Positions 34,592 through 46,408 of a stretch of DNA of 64,000 bases are shown here, in pieces (within the stretch, counting starts at the first letter, position 1; every line of letters starts with the position of its first letter). A model generated the notes under the pieces. That model was not told the DNA's origin and did no database searches. It saw only the letters and a list, made by a program, of their open reading frames with translations. Source of the stretch: Monosporascus cannonballus. Lineage: Eukaryota > Ascomycota > Sordariomycetes > Xylariales. The stretch covers positions 1 through 64,000 of the forward strand of contig QJNS01000063.1 in the NCBI GenBank assembly GCA_004154925.1. The letters run 5' to 3'. A program made the translations under genes and the position numbers.

Positions 34592-34960
34592 TATTACGAC
34601 TTAGGTCGGAACCAGTTATAAGGAACGATCGCACCCGAACGAAAAAGATTAGGTAATTTGGATCTTGTTAACATCAAGATTTAAATATTTTCATTTAAAA
34701 CTAATAATCATTGATAGTATTTAATTTGTAATAATTTCAAAATGGAAAAAAGGATTAATCAAGTTATAAGAAGATATAAATGTTGGTTAATTCTATAACC
34801 AAAATATTAATAATATATAATATCATTTCGTTACTTAAAATACCTTTGATATTACGAAACGCAACCAGTTATTATATTGCTTACATATCTACGATATTTT
34901 TATTAATATAAACTCGTACGACTTAGGTTTAATAGTTGAGTAAACCCGTTAGTCCTTACA
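34592..34960 (+). repeat. LTR family D, 3' LTR of split element L/K
   Basis: 369 bp from TATTACGACTTAGG to GTCCTTACA, aligned with the 5' LTR at 12845-13212 (GAACGATCGCACC, AAAAAGATTAGGTAATTTGG). It is more RIP-mutated than that partner. The right flank is copia sequence, so this edge marks the insertion point of L/K into the copia remnant. Confidence 0.8.
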
Positions 34961-35202
34961 TACCGCCCTTCGTCTTTTATTAGAGTTTTCAAAATTTGTC
35001 TTTCACCTTTTTTCGAAGTTTGTATAATCGGAAAAACATTTTTAATATTCTTTTTTTGGTCATCCTTGACGTTTCTTAAATAATCCCTTTGTTACGGCAT
35101 GAGCAACGTAATAGTAAGCGCGGACTCTTATACAGCTGTAAGCACCAGGATGATTGCCACAATTGCGATCATTCCACCGATCTTTTGTCCTGGTGGCGTA
35201 GT
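34961..35202 (-). pseudogene. Probable copia gag C-terminal remnant
   Basis: On the minus strand from about 35202 a single frame reads KDRWNDRNCGNHPGAYSC, then YYYVAHAVTKGLFKKRQG, and goes on to KRRRAV at 34961 with only three RIP-type stops. If element L/K and a 5-bp duplication are removed, the frame continues at about 12839 into the copia protease reading, which supports gag immediately upstream of protease. The Cys/His content is suggestive of a nucleic-acid-binding Gag end but is not a standard knuckle. The block 35129-35202 recurs at 61420-61493. A plus-strand frame (35089-35289) is an antisense shadow. Confidence 0.5.
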
Positions 35203-35636
35203 TGTAACGGCTCGGCGGTTGAACCAATTATTAAATCCAAGTCGTACAGATTTATTATAACAGGAGTATTATCAGAATTTAAGCAATAAATACTATAACA
35301 AGATACGTTTCGTATTATTAAGAGCTTTTTATATAACGAATTCTTTCATAAGCTAATATTATTTAAATTTCAAATTTAAGCAAAGTATTTAGTTTTTATA
35401 AATTCTTCCATTTTCTATTAACTTTTAAAATTTTAATATATTTAATTTCATTTGATATTATGACTTATAACTAAATGCTTTTAAATTTTAATACATGAAG
35501 CTCTGAAATTACCTAGTTTTTATATGAATGTCATTATATTCATAATCAGTTTTAATATAAATCGTAATATAATACTTTTTGCTAAAATAATTAATTGTAT
35601 GGACTAGTTTTTAACAGGTTTTGTTTTATTATAACG
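35203..35636 (-). repeat. 3' LTR of element H (family D-like)
   Basis: Minus-oriented LTR from TGTAACGGCTCGG at 35203 to about 35636, where GGACTAGTTTTTAACAGG and TTATAAC align with the GACCGTTCTTGCGACCGG...TTGTAACA end of family D. The outer edge is lightly mutated, the rest heavily so, and the length (434 bp) exceeds that of the other D LTRs, so the right boundary is approximate. Confidence 0.65.
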
Positions 35637-36809
35637 AGTTGTATTATTGGTTACGAGTTTTGTAATTCTCTTAATTGCAAAGGCTTGAAATCCTTTATTG
35701 TTTGTATTCTTTATTTTAGGTTTAAAGTACTATCGTATATACCGCATTCCGAAAATAATAACAATTATTAAATAATTAAAGCATTCGTTATTATAATAAC
35801 GATGTTAAAAATCAGTGTAACAATAATATTTGCGGTATTTTCATTCACTTTTCACATTCTATTAAAGAAAAAGAAATTATTTAAATAGAAAAAAGATTAT
35901 TACTAAAAAGGCTTTTTTATAGTCTAAACAAAAAGTAAAAACACGCTTAATACAGAGGTAACATAACCTTAACAACATTATCCGTGGTCTTTTTCGGTTA
36001 TATTATTAAGAATATCTTTTATACAACGAAGATTAAAGTTAATAATTATAAATTTTAATTAATAAAGAGACTGACAAAATAAACCAAAATCAAAGTTGAA
36101 GTTATGATTTTTATATTATTTATTAACCTTTTTAAATAATTTATTTTGAGGAATTTTGATTGGAACGTCATTATCGGCGATCTCAGTGTTATTAAAAAAT
36201 ACTTTTGAGCAAGCGTTAAGTATTTATACGATTTTTTACGCATTCGCATATATTTTCGAAATGCAATATATTTTTCCATTTAAATAATATTAAATGACTT
36301 CGTGATATTACGAGAACTTTTTTATTATACACCTAATTTTATCTTTTACTATTATGTGATTTCGTTTTATAGAATTCGTTATAATAAGTTTTGTTAATAT
36401 TAATAAAAGAATAAAAAAATTTAAACAAAAGTGGATTTTTAATAGAAACTGTAATTCAGGATTATTTTTAAGATTCTCTTAGCAATTTGATATAAATAAA
36501 GATATTTAAAAATGAAATTTTTATTAGAGTTTTGCATTTAAATAATTTTAATAATAAAACAAATTAAATTTTAAAAGCATTAATTTTTAACCGTTTGGTA
36601 TAAAAACATTTACTTATTTGATTACGTATAAATTTTAATTACATTTTCTTAATTCAATAGTTTAAATTAATTTAATACAATGACGATTTTAATATTAATA
36701 AATCAGTTAAATTTATTTTTGTAATATTCCATATACGATCAAAATTAATCATAACTTAACTTTTGAGATTTCGCAAATAATTAGTAATATATAATCATTA
36801 AATAATACG
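35637..36809 (-). pseudogene. Element H, part 1: 3' region and chromodomain
   Basis: Minus-strand gypsy 3' end. The chromodomain remnant at 36160-36290 aligns with 16380-16520 in element 3 (both show TCGGCGATYTC followed by GTTATTAA...). A 74-codon minus frame (36055-36279) lies over this domain. It is interrupted at 36810 by the Tc1-type transposon; H resumes at 38206, 50562, and 52452. Confidence 0.65.
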
Positions 36810-36811
36810 TA

Positions 36812-38203
36812 CAGTGAGGGTTCAAAAGTCTCGGTAAATTTCTGCACGTTCCACAAAAACGCGTATTTCTTCCACTTTAACCCCAACCCCTTTCATATTT
36901 TAATTATCAGTAAAAACCCAATTTGGGTCCATTTGCTTCGCAAAAAGAATAATTACTTATTCAAAAACAAAATAAAAAATCGAAAAACATTTAGGCGACG
37001 ACATTACCGAAATCGCGAGAAAATACGGAATATCCTCTATTACCGTCTATGGCCTTTATAATCCCTGTATGCGTTAAAATTTACCTAAATTTCGTTACGT
37101 TCGGATCGCCTATATAAATTTCGGCCGGTTTATAAAAGGAATTTATAACGATTTATTAATTTTAATTCCTTTATATTTATCGTTGAACTTACCGAATTAT
37201 AATCTTTACATATTTCTAGGTAAATTTTAATATGGTAACTTTATTAAAAAAAGATAATATATTAGTACGGATTTTAACATCCGTTTTTAATTCCGGAATA
37301 TATAAAGCAAAAGTTCTTTTGGGCTTTAGAATATTGCAATAAGCCTACCGAATAGTAACGAAAAATTTGATTCAGCGACGAAACAAACGAAAACCGTAAT
37401 TGCGGTAAAAGAGCGTAATACGTTTTCTGCCAAAAACGTCTTTAATATATTATTTTTTTAACTTAATTATTATGTTGATGATTAATTATGTTTTTCGAAA
37501 TAAAAAATTCCCGTTTATTATCTAAATATATATAATTCTAATACAAAAGAACCGGCTAAACGTAAATGTTTTAAGGTGGTATCCGGTATGGAAAACGGAG
37601 CTTCTTAATAGCCCTTAATAGAAACCCCGAAACCCCCCGGGGTGGAATAACTAATTGCATTTATCGTAACTACTTTAACAAATATTTTCCCGAATGGCTT
37701 AATAATAATTTTCTTTTTATGCAAAATAACGCTGCCGTTTATACAGCGCGAATCGTAAAGGAATAGCTTTAAAAATAAGCCGTCAAAATGCTGAAATAAC
37801 CCCCATATTCGCCCGATTTGAACCTTATCGAAAACGTATGGAAATTATTAAAGGAACGTATCTAACAAAAGCAACCGAAATGTAGGTTATTTGGAAATAC
37901 GTATGAAGTACTGGATTTACTTTGTGTTATTATAATTATTATATGAGAAAGGTTTGCAGAAGGTATATTAAACAATTTATTAAATAATATGTTAACGCGG
38001 ATCGAAGCTGTAATTTTGGCTTAGAGCTGGTATACGAAATATTATAGTAACTTACCGTATACGAAATGTATTTATTTACAAATAATTAAAATTATTAGGA
38101 ATTTTATTAAGAATTTGTAAAAAAACGTATAAGTGAAATTGTGAAGAGAGTGATTAGAAATATAGGGTGTGGAGATTAAACCGAGACTTTTGCACTCCGG
38201 CTA
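36812..38203 (+). mobile_element. Tc1/mariner transposon, DD34E type, TA-flanked
   Basis: 1392-bp element bordered by TA on both sides (36810-36811, 38204-38205). Inverted ends CAGTGAGGGTTCAAAAG and TAGCCGGAGTGCAAAAG both continue TCTCGGT. The interior encodes one transposase remnant on the plus strand. It sits inside element H, only 15 bp from the 5' LTR of element G. RIP damage is milder than in the gypsy copies, and the catalytic region can be read with few frameshifts. Confidence 0.9.
36990..38050 (+). pseudogene. Tc1-family transposase remnant
   Basis: The N-terminal helix-turn-helix shows at 37000-37065 as ITEIARKYGISSITVYGLYN, typical of Tc1/mariner DNA-binding domains. The catalytic domain begins near FSDETNE (first Asp at 37377) and continues through a Gly-rich GNGA-like stretch and MQNNAAVYTARIVKE, where the second catalytic Asp has become Asn (37725). 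It ends with YSPDLNLIENVWKLLKERI (catalytic Glu at 37830). The second and third positions are 105 bp apart, giving 34 residues between them: the DD34E spacing of the Tc1 family. Asp to Asn is a RIP-type change, and in-frame stops also occur, so it is inactive. Confidence 0.88.
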
Positions 38204-38220
38204 TAATTTTTCAGTTTAAT

Positions 38221-38604
38221 TATTACAGCCCAACGGGCTACGGCCTTAAGAAACGGTCAAACAAGCATCACACGGACCACCCCATGGGTTACGTAACGGT
38301 AATCACTGCCAAACCAATAATTAGAAATAATTAAAAGGGGTTGTAAACGATCGTAATCATTACCAGGCGTATAATTATAAGTAATTAAGCCAGAAAAGCA
38401 AGAATATATACGTTCGTTATTTCCATAATTTAAATAATTTTAATTTGCAACATTTATCAATATAACATCGTTACAAAAAGCACCTTTAGTATTATAAAAC
38501 GTAATGCATTACTATATTTATTACTTAGATCTTTACGATATTCCTGTTAATATAAATCCGTACGGCTAAGGTTTAATAATTAGTTAAACCGCCTAACCGT
38601 TATA
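38221..38604 (+). repeat. 5' LTR of element G (family A)
   Basis: 384 bp from TATTACAGCCCAACGGGC (TG mutated to TA) to CCGTTATA. It carries AAGAAACGGTC, a mutated CACGTG (TACGTAA), the family A centre GGTAATCACTGCCAA, and the TATA block AGAATATATACGTTCG at 38401-38416. It aligns with 50172-50556 and with the little-mutated fragment 1-124. Confidence 0.9.
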
Positions 38605-40792
38605 TGTTACAAATTTTTATTTAGTAATACCGTTAAAGTCTAAGCAATATTTAATACTATCAAAATATCGACCAATATTTAGGAAACCCTTACTTAACAA
38701 CGTTAAGCTTAAATTCGGAAACTAAAAAAAAAATCCGGCAAATTAAAATTATATTACTAACCCCACCCTTTTTCGCCCGTCTAAAACCTAGGAAACTAAA
38801 GCCTTATAATGAAAAAAGCAACTTTTAAACATTTTTAACTTAAACACGAATTTACCTTTATTTCTTAAACCTTAACGATTTTACGGATCAGGTTTTAACA
38901 ATAATAATATGCCTAATGAAAAACATTATTAATTAATTTAAGCCTATTATAAGAAATTTCCTGGAAATAAGAAAATGGAATAAAAAAATATTTACTAATA
39001 AAATCTTTTTACTTTATATTAATTTCAAAAATGAAATATGCGATAATTTCGGCAATCCGGATAAAAAACGATTGGCGGCCTAATAAATTTCAGAATTCCG
39101 ATAAAAAAAATCTATATCCAAATACGCCGTAACCTTTGAAAATCCTACGGCTAAAGCCGGATACAAAAATAATAAAACCGACGTTTTTATTAATACATTT
39201 TAATTAAAATTAAAATATAATATAAAAAATTAGATTTTTTGGATTAAATAACTGGTTACCTGAAACCGGTATATTATAAAAATAATCAAAACCAATAATT
39301 AATAATTTAAACAATAATAGGAAAAAAAAGAATAATATGCCTTACGCTCGGAATATAATACGTCTAACCAGAGAAAATAACGAAACGTACCTTTTATTTC
39401 TTACGGAATAGCATTAGGATTTATAAAACTCGGCATTATTTACAAATAAAATTAAAACCAGATTAAATACTTTAATTATAGCAAAATAAGATATAAAGCT
39501 TAAAAATACATAAAACCCAAAAAGCCACGATAAAATAACTAGACCCCTATACAGGAAAAATAATATAAAAATAACTAAGAAAATGATAGCAAAGCTATTA
39601 ATATAATATAAACTAAATATATATCATGCCTGTTGCAAAAAGTCTAATAAGGACTATTACGATAGAAAATTCGACAAAAAAATAAGAAAGCAAATAATTC
39701 ACTTAACAAATATTACAAATACGACAAAAAACAGTATAAAGATAATTACGCAAATACTAAAACTAAACAAAAAAAATTTATCCCGGAACCCTTAAACTAT
39801 ACGGCAAAATATATGCCATATATTAGCGACGACGGGAATATCCCGATTACAAAAAATAAAAACAATATATTTACGAATACATTACTCGCATATATCATAA
39901 AAAAATTAATTTTTTAAACCGTTTCGAAAATAATGAAAACGATAAATAATAATATCGATAACTTCAAACGATAACCCCAGAAAATATTTAGCGGCTGGCC
40001 GAAACAAAAAGTTGGCCCGAAAAAAACTAATACCCGTAAAACAACCCCTTTAATTACTATAAATAATGTAATTACCAAACGAAAAAATTATTAATTTAGC
40101 GTACGATAAAAAAGCATTACCAGAACATTCTTACAAATTTTCATCATTAATTAACATTTATTACGGATCCACAGAAAAAAAAGTTATTAAAAAAATACAT
40201 TAATTTATAAAAGATTTTGAAAAAGATAATTAAAATAATATTTAATAAAATTCAGTCGCAAATATAAGAAAATAATTTATTCGATAAGAAAAAGAATTTT
40301 ACCAAAACCAAAAATAATTAATACGGTTTAAAAAAACAGTACGCCGGCAACAACGATATATATAATAACTTAACGCGTTAAACAAAAAAAATATAAATGA
40401 GGCTTAATAAATTCAAATAAAACTTTAAAAGGGATTATTTATAAAAAAGCCGCAAAATACTAAAGCCCAAAGGAATTAAAAGAAATTTCCGAAAAAAGCT
40501 TTAAACGCAACGATAAAAAACATTAACAACTTTATTACTTAAATATACAAATCGGAACGTATTAATATATTACAATAAAAAATTACGAAACTTTAGGCCA
40601 AAATTACATTATACCGGATACAATTAATAAATTTAAGTTATTATAGAAACATAAATTAAAACCTTATATAATAACGAATACCGAAAATTAAAAATTCGCT
40701 TACGGTAACGAAAAAATTATACGCGAAATTAATTACTTCGAAAGTTTTATCCAAAAACGATACCAAATAATTAATTTTAATATCGTTTTATT

Positions 40793-40982
40793 TGTGATAG
40801 ACACGATGCGTAGGTTGAACGAAGGCACCGCTCTACAAAGGTTTATATTCAAGGTGAAAAAGGAAAAAGAGAAACAGCTAGCTACCAACAAGATGGCTGC
40901 TCTTCATATATATATGGATAAGCTCGGGCTAAGAAGTTCGCTCAGTAAGCTCAAACTGCCCTATAGGCTTTAGCCTATAATA
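40793..40982 (-). repeat. 3' LTR of element F
   Basis: 190 bp, TGTGATAG at the left and CCTATAATA (TG end) at the right. An 8-bp perfect inverted repeat TATAGGCT/AGCCTATA with a 2-nt spacer lies at 40962-40979. A second one starts with AGCTCGGGCT at 40921-40930, its partner arm being damaged here. ATATATATATG near 40906-40918 is a TATA-like run. Confidence 0.88.
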
Positions 40983-43539
40983 TTACCCCTTTTTTCGCCC
41001 TTAGGGAATAATAAAGCTACGTTAAGGCGGCGGCTGCTTTGCTTATACTTTTTTCCTTTTATCCTTATTCGTACCTTTACGTTTTCGCCAACCCCGTTTC
41101 CGTTTGCGAATAACTTTTCGAAATTATTAAAAGTAATTATATTTTCGAAATTATTACGTAATTCCTATACCGGTTCGGCGTAACCTGCTTATTTTACGAA
41201 TAGCTTTTTTCGGTATCCGCGGCCTATACGCCTATTTTCGGCCTTTAGTATGCGTTTTATTATATATTTCTTTTTTTTTTAATAATATTGGTAACGGTTA
41301 ATTATTATTTAAAATTTAGTTAAATTAGAGATTTTTTATTATTAACTTTAGAAGGTTTACGTCGAATCTCGAATATATTCCTAATAGTACGTTTAGTTTT
41401 ACGATATTATGCGGCGTAAACGTAATAACCTTATATTTAACGTATATTTAAAATAACCTTTTAAACAATTATGGGATAATTACGTTTTTTAGGTTTTATT
41501 ATATTAAGTCTTTTATTTCGAAACGCGGTATTTATTTTTTAAAAACGTTAATTAATTGTTTTATCCTGGCCTAAATTAATAGCATAATAATTTATGCAAA
41601 TTTTATATTTTTTCGTATTTTTTTAATAAAATTAATAACTTTTTCCGCCTTAGAAGTGAATTAGGAGATTACCTGTATTTCGTTAATAAGCTTTATATCG
41701 TATCGTAAATTAAAAGATATTTACTTTTAATAAAAGATTTTTGCCGTTAAAAATAAATTATGTTGCCGGTAAAAATTCGGCCCAATTATATTGTGCGTAA
41801 TGTATAAAATAACGGAAATACGCGAAAGTTTTTTAATTAACCTGTTTTGTAATTCTATTTATTTGGGGGTAAAAAAATATATTAAGTTATTATTATATAT
41901 TTATTAAGTCGTATAAATAAGTCCAGAGTTTATTCGTGTATTAATATCTTTTTTCGAATATTAAATTTTTGGAAAAACCGTAATATCTGTAATAACAAGT
42001 AATAAAACGTTAAACGTACGGTTTTATATTTATATTAGGTATCGGCTTTAAGATAACCGTTTTCGTTAAGCGATCGTAAAGTACCATAAAAAACGGTGGT
42101 TTTTTTTTTGCTTTATTATTAAGTCGATTATAAAGTTTACCGAAAAATTTAAATAAAATCGGTTTAAAATAAATAAGGGTTATAATAACTTTTTTTTGTT
42201 TTTTTTATACGTATAACTTATTATATACGTTATAGTTACGGCAAAAACTGCGTATATCATAAGTTTATCCCGGCCATTAATAATTACGGATTAATATTGC
42301 TAATATAATGTTTTTTTTGAGGTGGCCAGTAATATGGGAATCGTATACCCGTTAGATCAATAACGTCCAAAACCGCTTTTAAACAAAGAAATAAATATAT
42401 TCTTTAAACTGTAAAAAATCCCTAAAGTTAACAAAGTATTCCGTTATAAAAACCTTTATTATATTTATAATTAGGGGAAAGCTATATAATTTCTGGGCCA
42501 CGCCGCCGTATGCCATATGTAAGGTTTTATCCTTAGTAACCCTTAAGTTTTATATTTTTAAAGGTTTTTTTCGAAAAATATTTCTTTACCGGGGGGTATA
42601 ACCGGTTATTTATTATTATTTCGCTTTAAGTAAATTGTGGCTATTAACCCTTTTTAAATTTTCGTTTATTCGTTAAATAATTATTTTTCCTTAATTAACC
42701 GGGTTATTCGCTTTTTAAGTTTAATATTTTTTTCGCCGTAAAGTACGTTTTAAGGCTTACGAAATATAACATTGGGTCAGTTTATTAATTTATTAACGCA
42801 ATATTTAAATACGAAATTAAAACCAGATAAAAAACCGGCTTATTAAATTTGTTTTTTAATAAGTTTGCGGATATTAATAAAATATTAGAAATTTACGTAA
42901 TTTATTAGGATCGTAAAAATGTTAATTAGCCCTTAAAATTTCTTTTTTTATTCCATTAACGGTTTAACGATAATTAATAACTTTTTATCGTATGTTTTGT
43001 AATTACATTTAGTTAATAATAATTTTCTTAAAAAATACGTAATTGGTCGTAAACGCTTTAACGAATCGAATTAAAATCAATATTTTCCCATTACTTAACT
43101 GGAATAATTTGCTTTTATTATTATTATTTTTCGGGGGTTTAATGCGTAAATATAAGCGTTATAATAAAAAACTTTTTAAATTAGTTAAATGTTTATTATT
43201 TTTCGTTTTTTTATCGGAATAAAAAATCTTTTTTTAATTAATCATAAAAAAGGAACAGTTATTTAATTAAAGTCTTTTATAAAGGTTCGATAAAAATTGA
43301 TAAACCCGATAAATTCTGAACCTTTTTTACGTTAATAAAGGCTTTTTATTCCCGAATAACAGTTATTTTTTAAAAATTAATTTTTAAACTTATTTTTATG
43401 TTGATAATAAACTTTAAGTATTTCGTTTCTTAGATTACAAATTCGTATTTGTCCGTATTTAGCTTTGATCTTATTTTTACCAAACTGCAAAATATTAATT
43501 TAACCTTAGTTATACGGTTAATGCGAAAACTGGGCGAAT

Positions 43540-43990
43540 TAATTAAGATATCATTTTTATATTCAGAGTAAAAATTATTAAGGTAATATTTTAACGTAAT
43601 ATTAATATAACGCAGGAAGGTAGCCGATATATTGCTAAAGCCAATTAAATATATTAGTTATTTTAAAAACCCAACACGTATACGGAACGTAATTTTCCAT
43701 TTATTTCCCTGGCGAATACGTAACCGGTTAAAGGCCGTTCGAACGTCGAATTTCGTAAATTACCGGGCTTATAATAAGGTTCGTAACGTTTCCTTTATTA
43801 ATGAGAAAAAATAACAGTTTTATTTCGTAATTTTATTTAATTCCTTGTAATTTACACAAAACCCTAAACCTTTATTAGGTTTCCTTACGAATAATACTGG
43901 GGTATTTATAAAAGAATTATTAATCAAAATTTAATTTTTATTGAACAAATTTATAAATATTTTACGTAAAATTAATAATTTTTCCCTTAA
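43540..43990 (-). pseudogene. Reverse transcriptase remnant, element F
   Basis: On the minus strand from about 43910 downward the frame reads LFVRKPNKGLGFCVNYKELN, the gypsy signature VLFVxKPxGxLRFCVDYRxLN with Asp to Asn. WFTK-like FTKFDVRTAFNRLRIRQGNK and WKITFRIR follow, then the catalytic loop EYKNDILINS (for YVDDILIYS) near 43545-43580. One catalytic Asp is Asn. A plus-strand 60-codon frame (43632-43814) is the shadow of this region. Frame disruptions by TAA/TAG make it non-functional. Confidence 0.85.
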
Positions 43991-46213
43991 TACCCCGTAT
44001 AAACATTCTAATAAGATTATTTTTTTAATTCGAGGTATTTGTTTTTAAATTTATCGCCACATTATTATTATTACGATAAAGTAATAATAACGAATTTTCG
44101 GTGTTTATAAAAAGGTTTTAGAATTTCCGTATTTCATTAAAAAATATTTTGTTATATCCTTAAAGGTTAATTACGGTTTTATTTTTAAGGCCTTATTAAT
44201 ATTTTTTATAAAACTTACGAATAACTATATCTCGTTTTTCTTATGACGGCTTTACGGCGTTATCGCCGTAAAAGTTATAATTATTATTAAGCAGGTTTTT
44301 TTATATTTCTTTAAACGCCTTTTTATGCGGTTTTTAGGCTTTTTATTAAATTTTCTTTTTTCGCATAAAATTAGCGCGGTAACGTTATCCGCGAAATAGA
44401 TAAACCGTTATTTCGTTTTATATATAATATTTTCATATTTTATTTAAGGTTTTCCCAGAATAAAAAGGTGGAATAAATTTTTAATTCTGTACCCCTAGAT
44501 TCTTTTTACATAATTATCTAAATTTATATTAACGTAAATAACTTTTCGCATTGCGGTTGTTATCAGCTTATTATTTTTCGCTAAATTTAACTGATAAAAT
44601 ATAATAAATATATAGTATAACTTTAAACGGCGGATTAACCGTTAATGAAACGTAAAATAATACATATATTTATTATTTATTAAAACGTTTTTATATATAA
44701 GATTATTAATTAAAGCATTTAATATATAAAACGTATTATTTAATTTATTACTAATTTATTGCAATTTTCCTTTTGTTATATCTCTTTTTATTATTAATTT
44801 TTAATAATAATTATTTTTTTAAATTCTCGTTATCTAAATTATTATTTTTGTTAATGGTATTCCGTAAATTTATTACCGTAACTTTCGTCCTTGCCGGATA
44901 AGGCCGTTTTGCGGATTTATATTTAAAGCATTATTAATTTAAATAATTCGTAACGGCATAATAAAAATATTATTTTTTTTTGTTTCCGAATATATATTTT
45001 GTTATCGGAAAATTATTTTACATAAGGCCCGTTATCCAAATCTTATTCCGAGTTATTTCCGGGTCGGGTTTTTCGACCATTCCGTTCTTAGTTTATAAGT
45101 TTAAAGATTAATATAATTAATTCCGTAATATCCGTTATAAATATATGTTTTGGAACGTTTATTATTTAAACCGGTTTATTAATTTAAGCGATATATTATT
45201 CTTAATTAATTATTTTGCCATTTTACCGAACTATTAAATTATCGTTTTTTAATTATATAATAATTAAGTAAAACCTTTAAATAATTAAGTATTTTTTTGT
45301 TTTACGTATTTTACGGTTATAATTATCGTAAGGTATATTTTTTATAATTAACGTATTACGGAATTACGTATTAATACCGGTATTTAAGAAAATTACCTTA
45401 ATTATTAAGGGTTATATTAAGCCTTAATATTTGGTTAATTTAACTATAAAATTTAATAAATAGTTTTAAAACCGTTAATTATTATTTTACTTTATACGTT
45501 ATAATTATTTTTTAATAAATTATATTGCTTATTTATTTTCGAATTACTTTTTTATATAAAGGAAAAGATTATCGACGTCGAAATCCTTTCGTAATTTTCC
45601 TATTTTAAATTCATAACTAAATCGTAATTTCTTTTTGGTAAATATAAATATAACAATATTTTAAGAAATTATTGCCAAAAAGCCGGAAATAAACCAGTTT
45701 TCTTTTATTTTCGTACGAAATATAATAAAAAGCAAACGCAACGGTTTTTATTTCTTATTTTATAAAGGTTATTTTATAAGCTTACGATTTGCTTTTACGA
45801 ACGCGTTATTAAGCGGTAAGTTTACCTTAAGTTTTTGGTAAAGCAGATTTTATCTTATAAGGGCTTTTTTTCCTTTCGTTTACGTAAAAAAATATTTTTT
45901 TATTTCCGTTATCCGGTTAAAAAGGTTATTTATTATTTCGTTACGGTTAAGAATTAATTTGATAAACTTTTTCTTTTATAAATTAAATTTTTAAAGCATA
46001 TTTACGAACGATTAATGTTATAAATTTTCCTTAATAATTTTAAACGAGGATAATACCGTAAGCTCCTTTATGGTTTCGTCGGTTATATTACTTTGGAGCT
46101 ATTTCGCTGTAAAACTCTTTTTGGCTTATTATCCGTAGCTCGGGTATTTTTGTAAAACGTTTCGTTTTTACTTAATTTCCTGATAATTATAATAAGTTAA
46201 AATCTTAAATATA

Positions 46214-46403
46214 TATAACGGGTATAATACGTAAGTTAAACGGCGGTACGGCACAATAAAGGTTTATATTTAAGGTAAGGAAGGAAAGGGATAAACAGCT
46301 AGTTACTAGTGAGGTGGCTGCTCCCTATATATATATGGGTAAGTTCGGGCTAAGAGGCTCGCTCCGTAAGCCCGAGCTGCCCTATAGGCTTTAGCCTATA
46401 ACA
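46214..46403 (-). repeat. 5' LTR of element F
   Basis: 190 bp. The left end TATAACGG corresponds to TGTGATAG of the partner; the right end CCTATAACA is intact. It keeps the 8-bp inverted repeat (46383-46400) and the intact right arm AGCCCGAGCT of the second hairpin (46342-46378). Confidence 0.88.
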
Positions 46404-46408
46404 TTATT

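Larger units (their letters stand above)
40793..46403 (-). mobile_element. Element F: full-length Ty3/gypsy, 190-bp LTRs, TSD TTATT
   Basis: 5611-bp element nested in G, flanked by perfect TTATT duplications (40788-40792 and 46404-46408). Both LTRs are 190 bp (40793-40982 and 46214-46403). Orientation is minus: the reverse complement of 40983-41000 is the purine-rich GGGCGAAAAAAGGGGTAA next to the 3' LTR, and pol reads on the minus strand. No chromodomain was recognised, and its LTRs share nothing with families A-D, so it is a different gypsy lineage. The interior is heavily RIP-mutated while the LTRs stay GC-rich. Confidence 0.92.
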
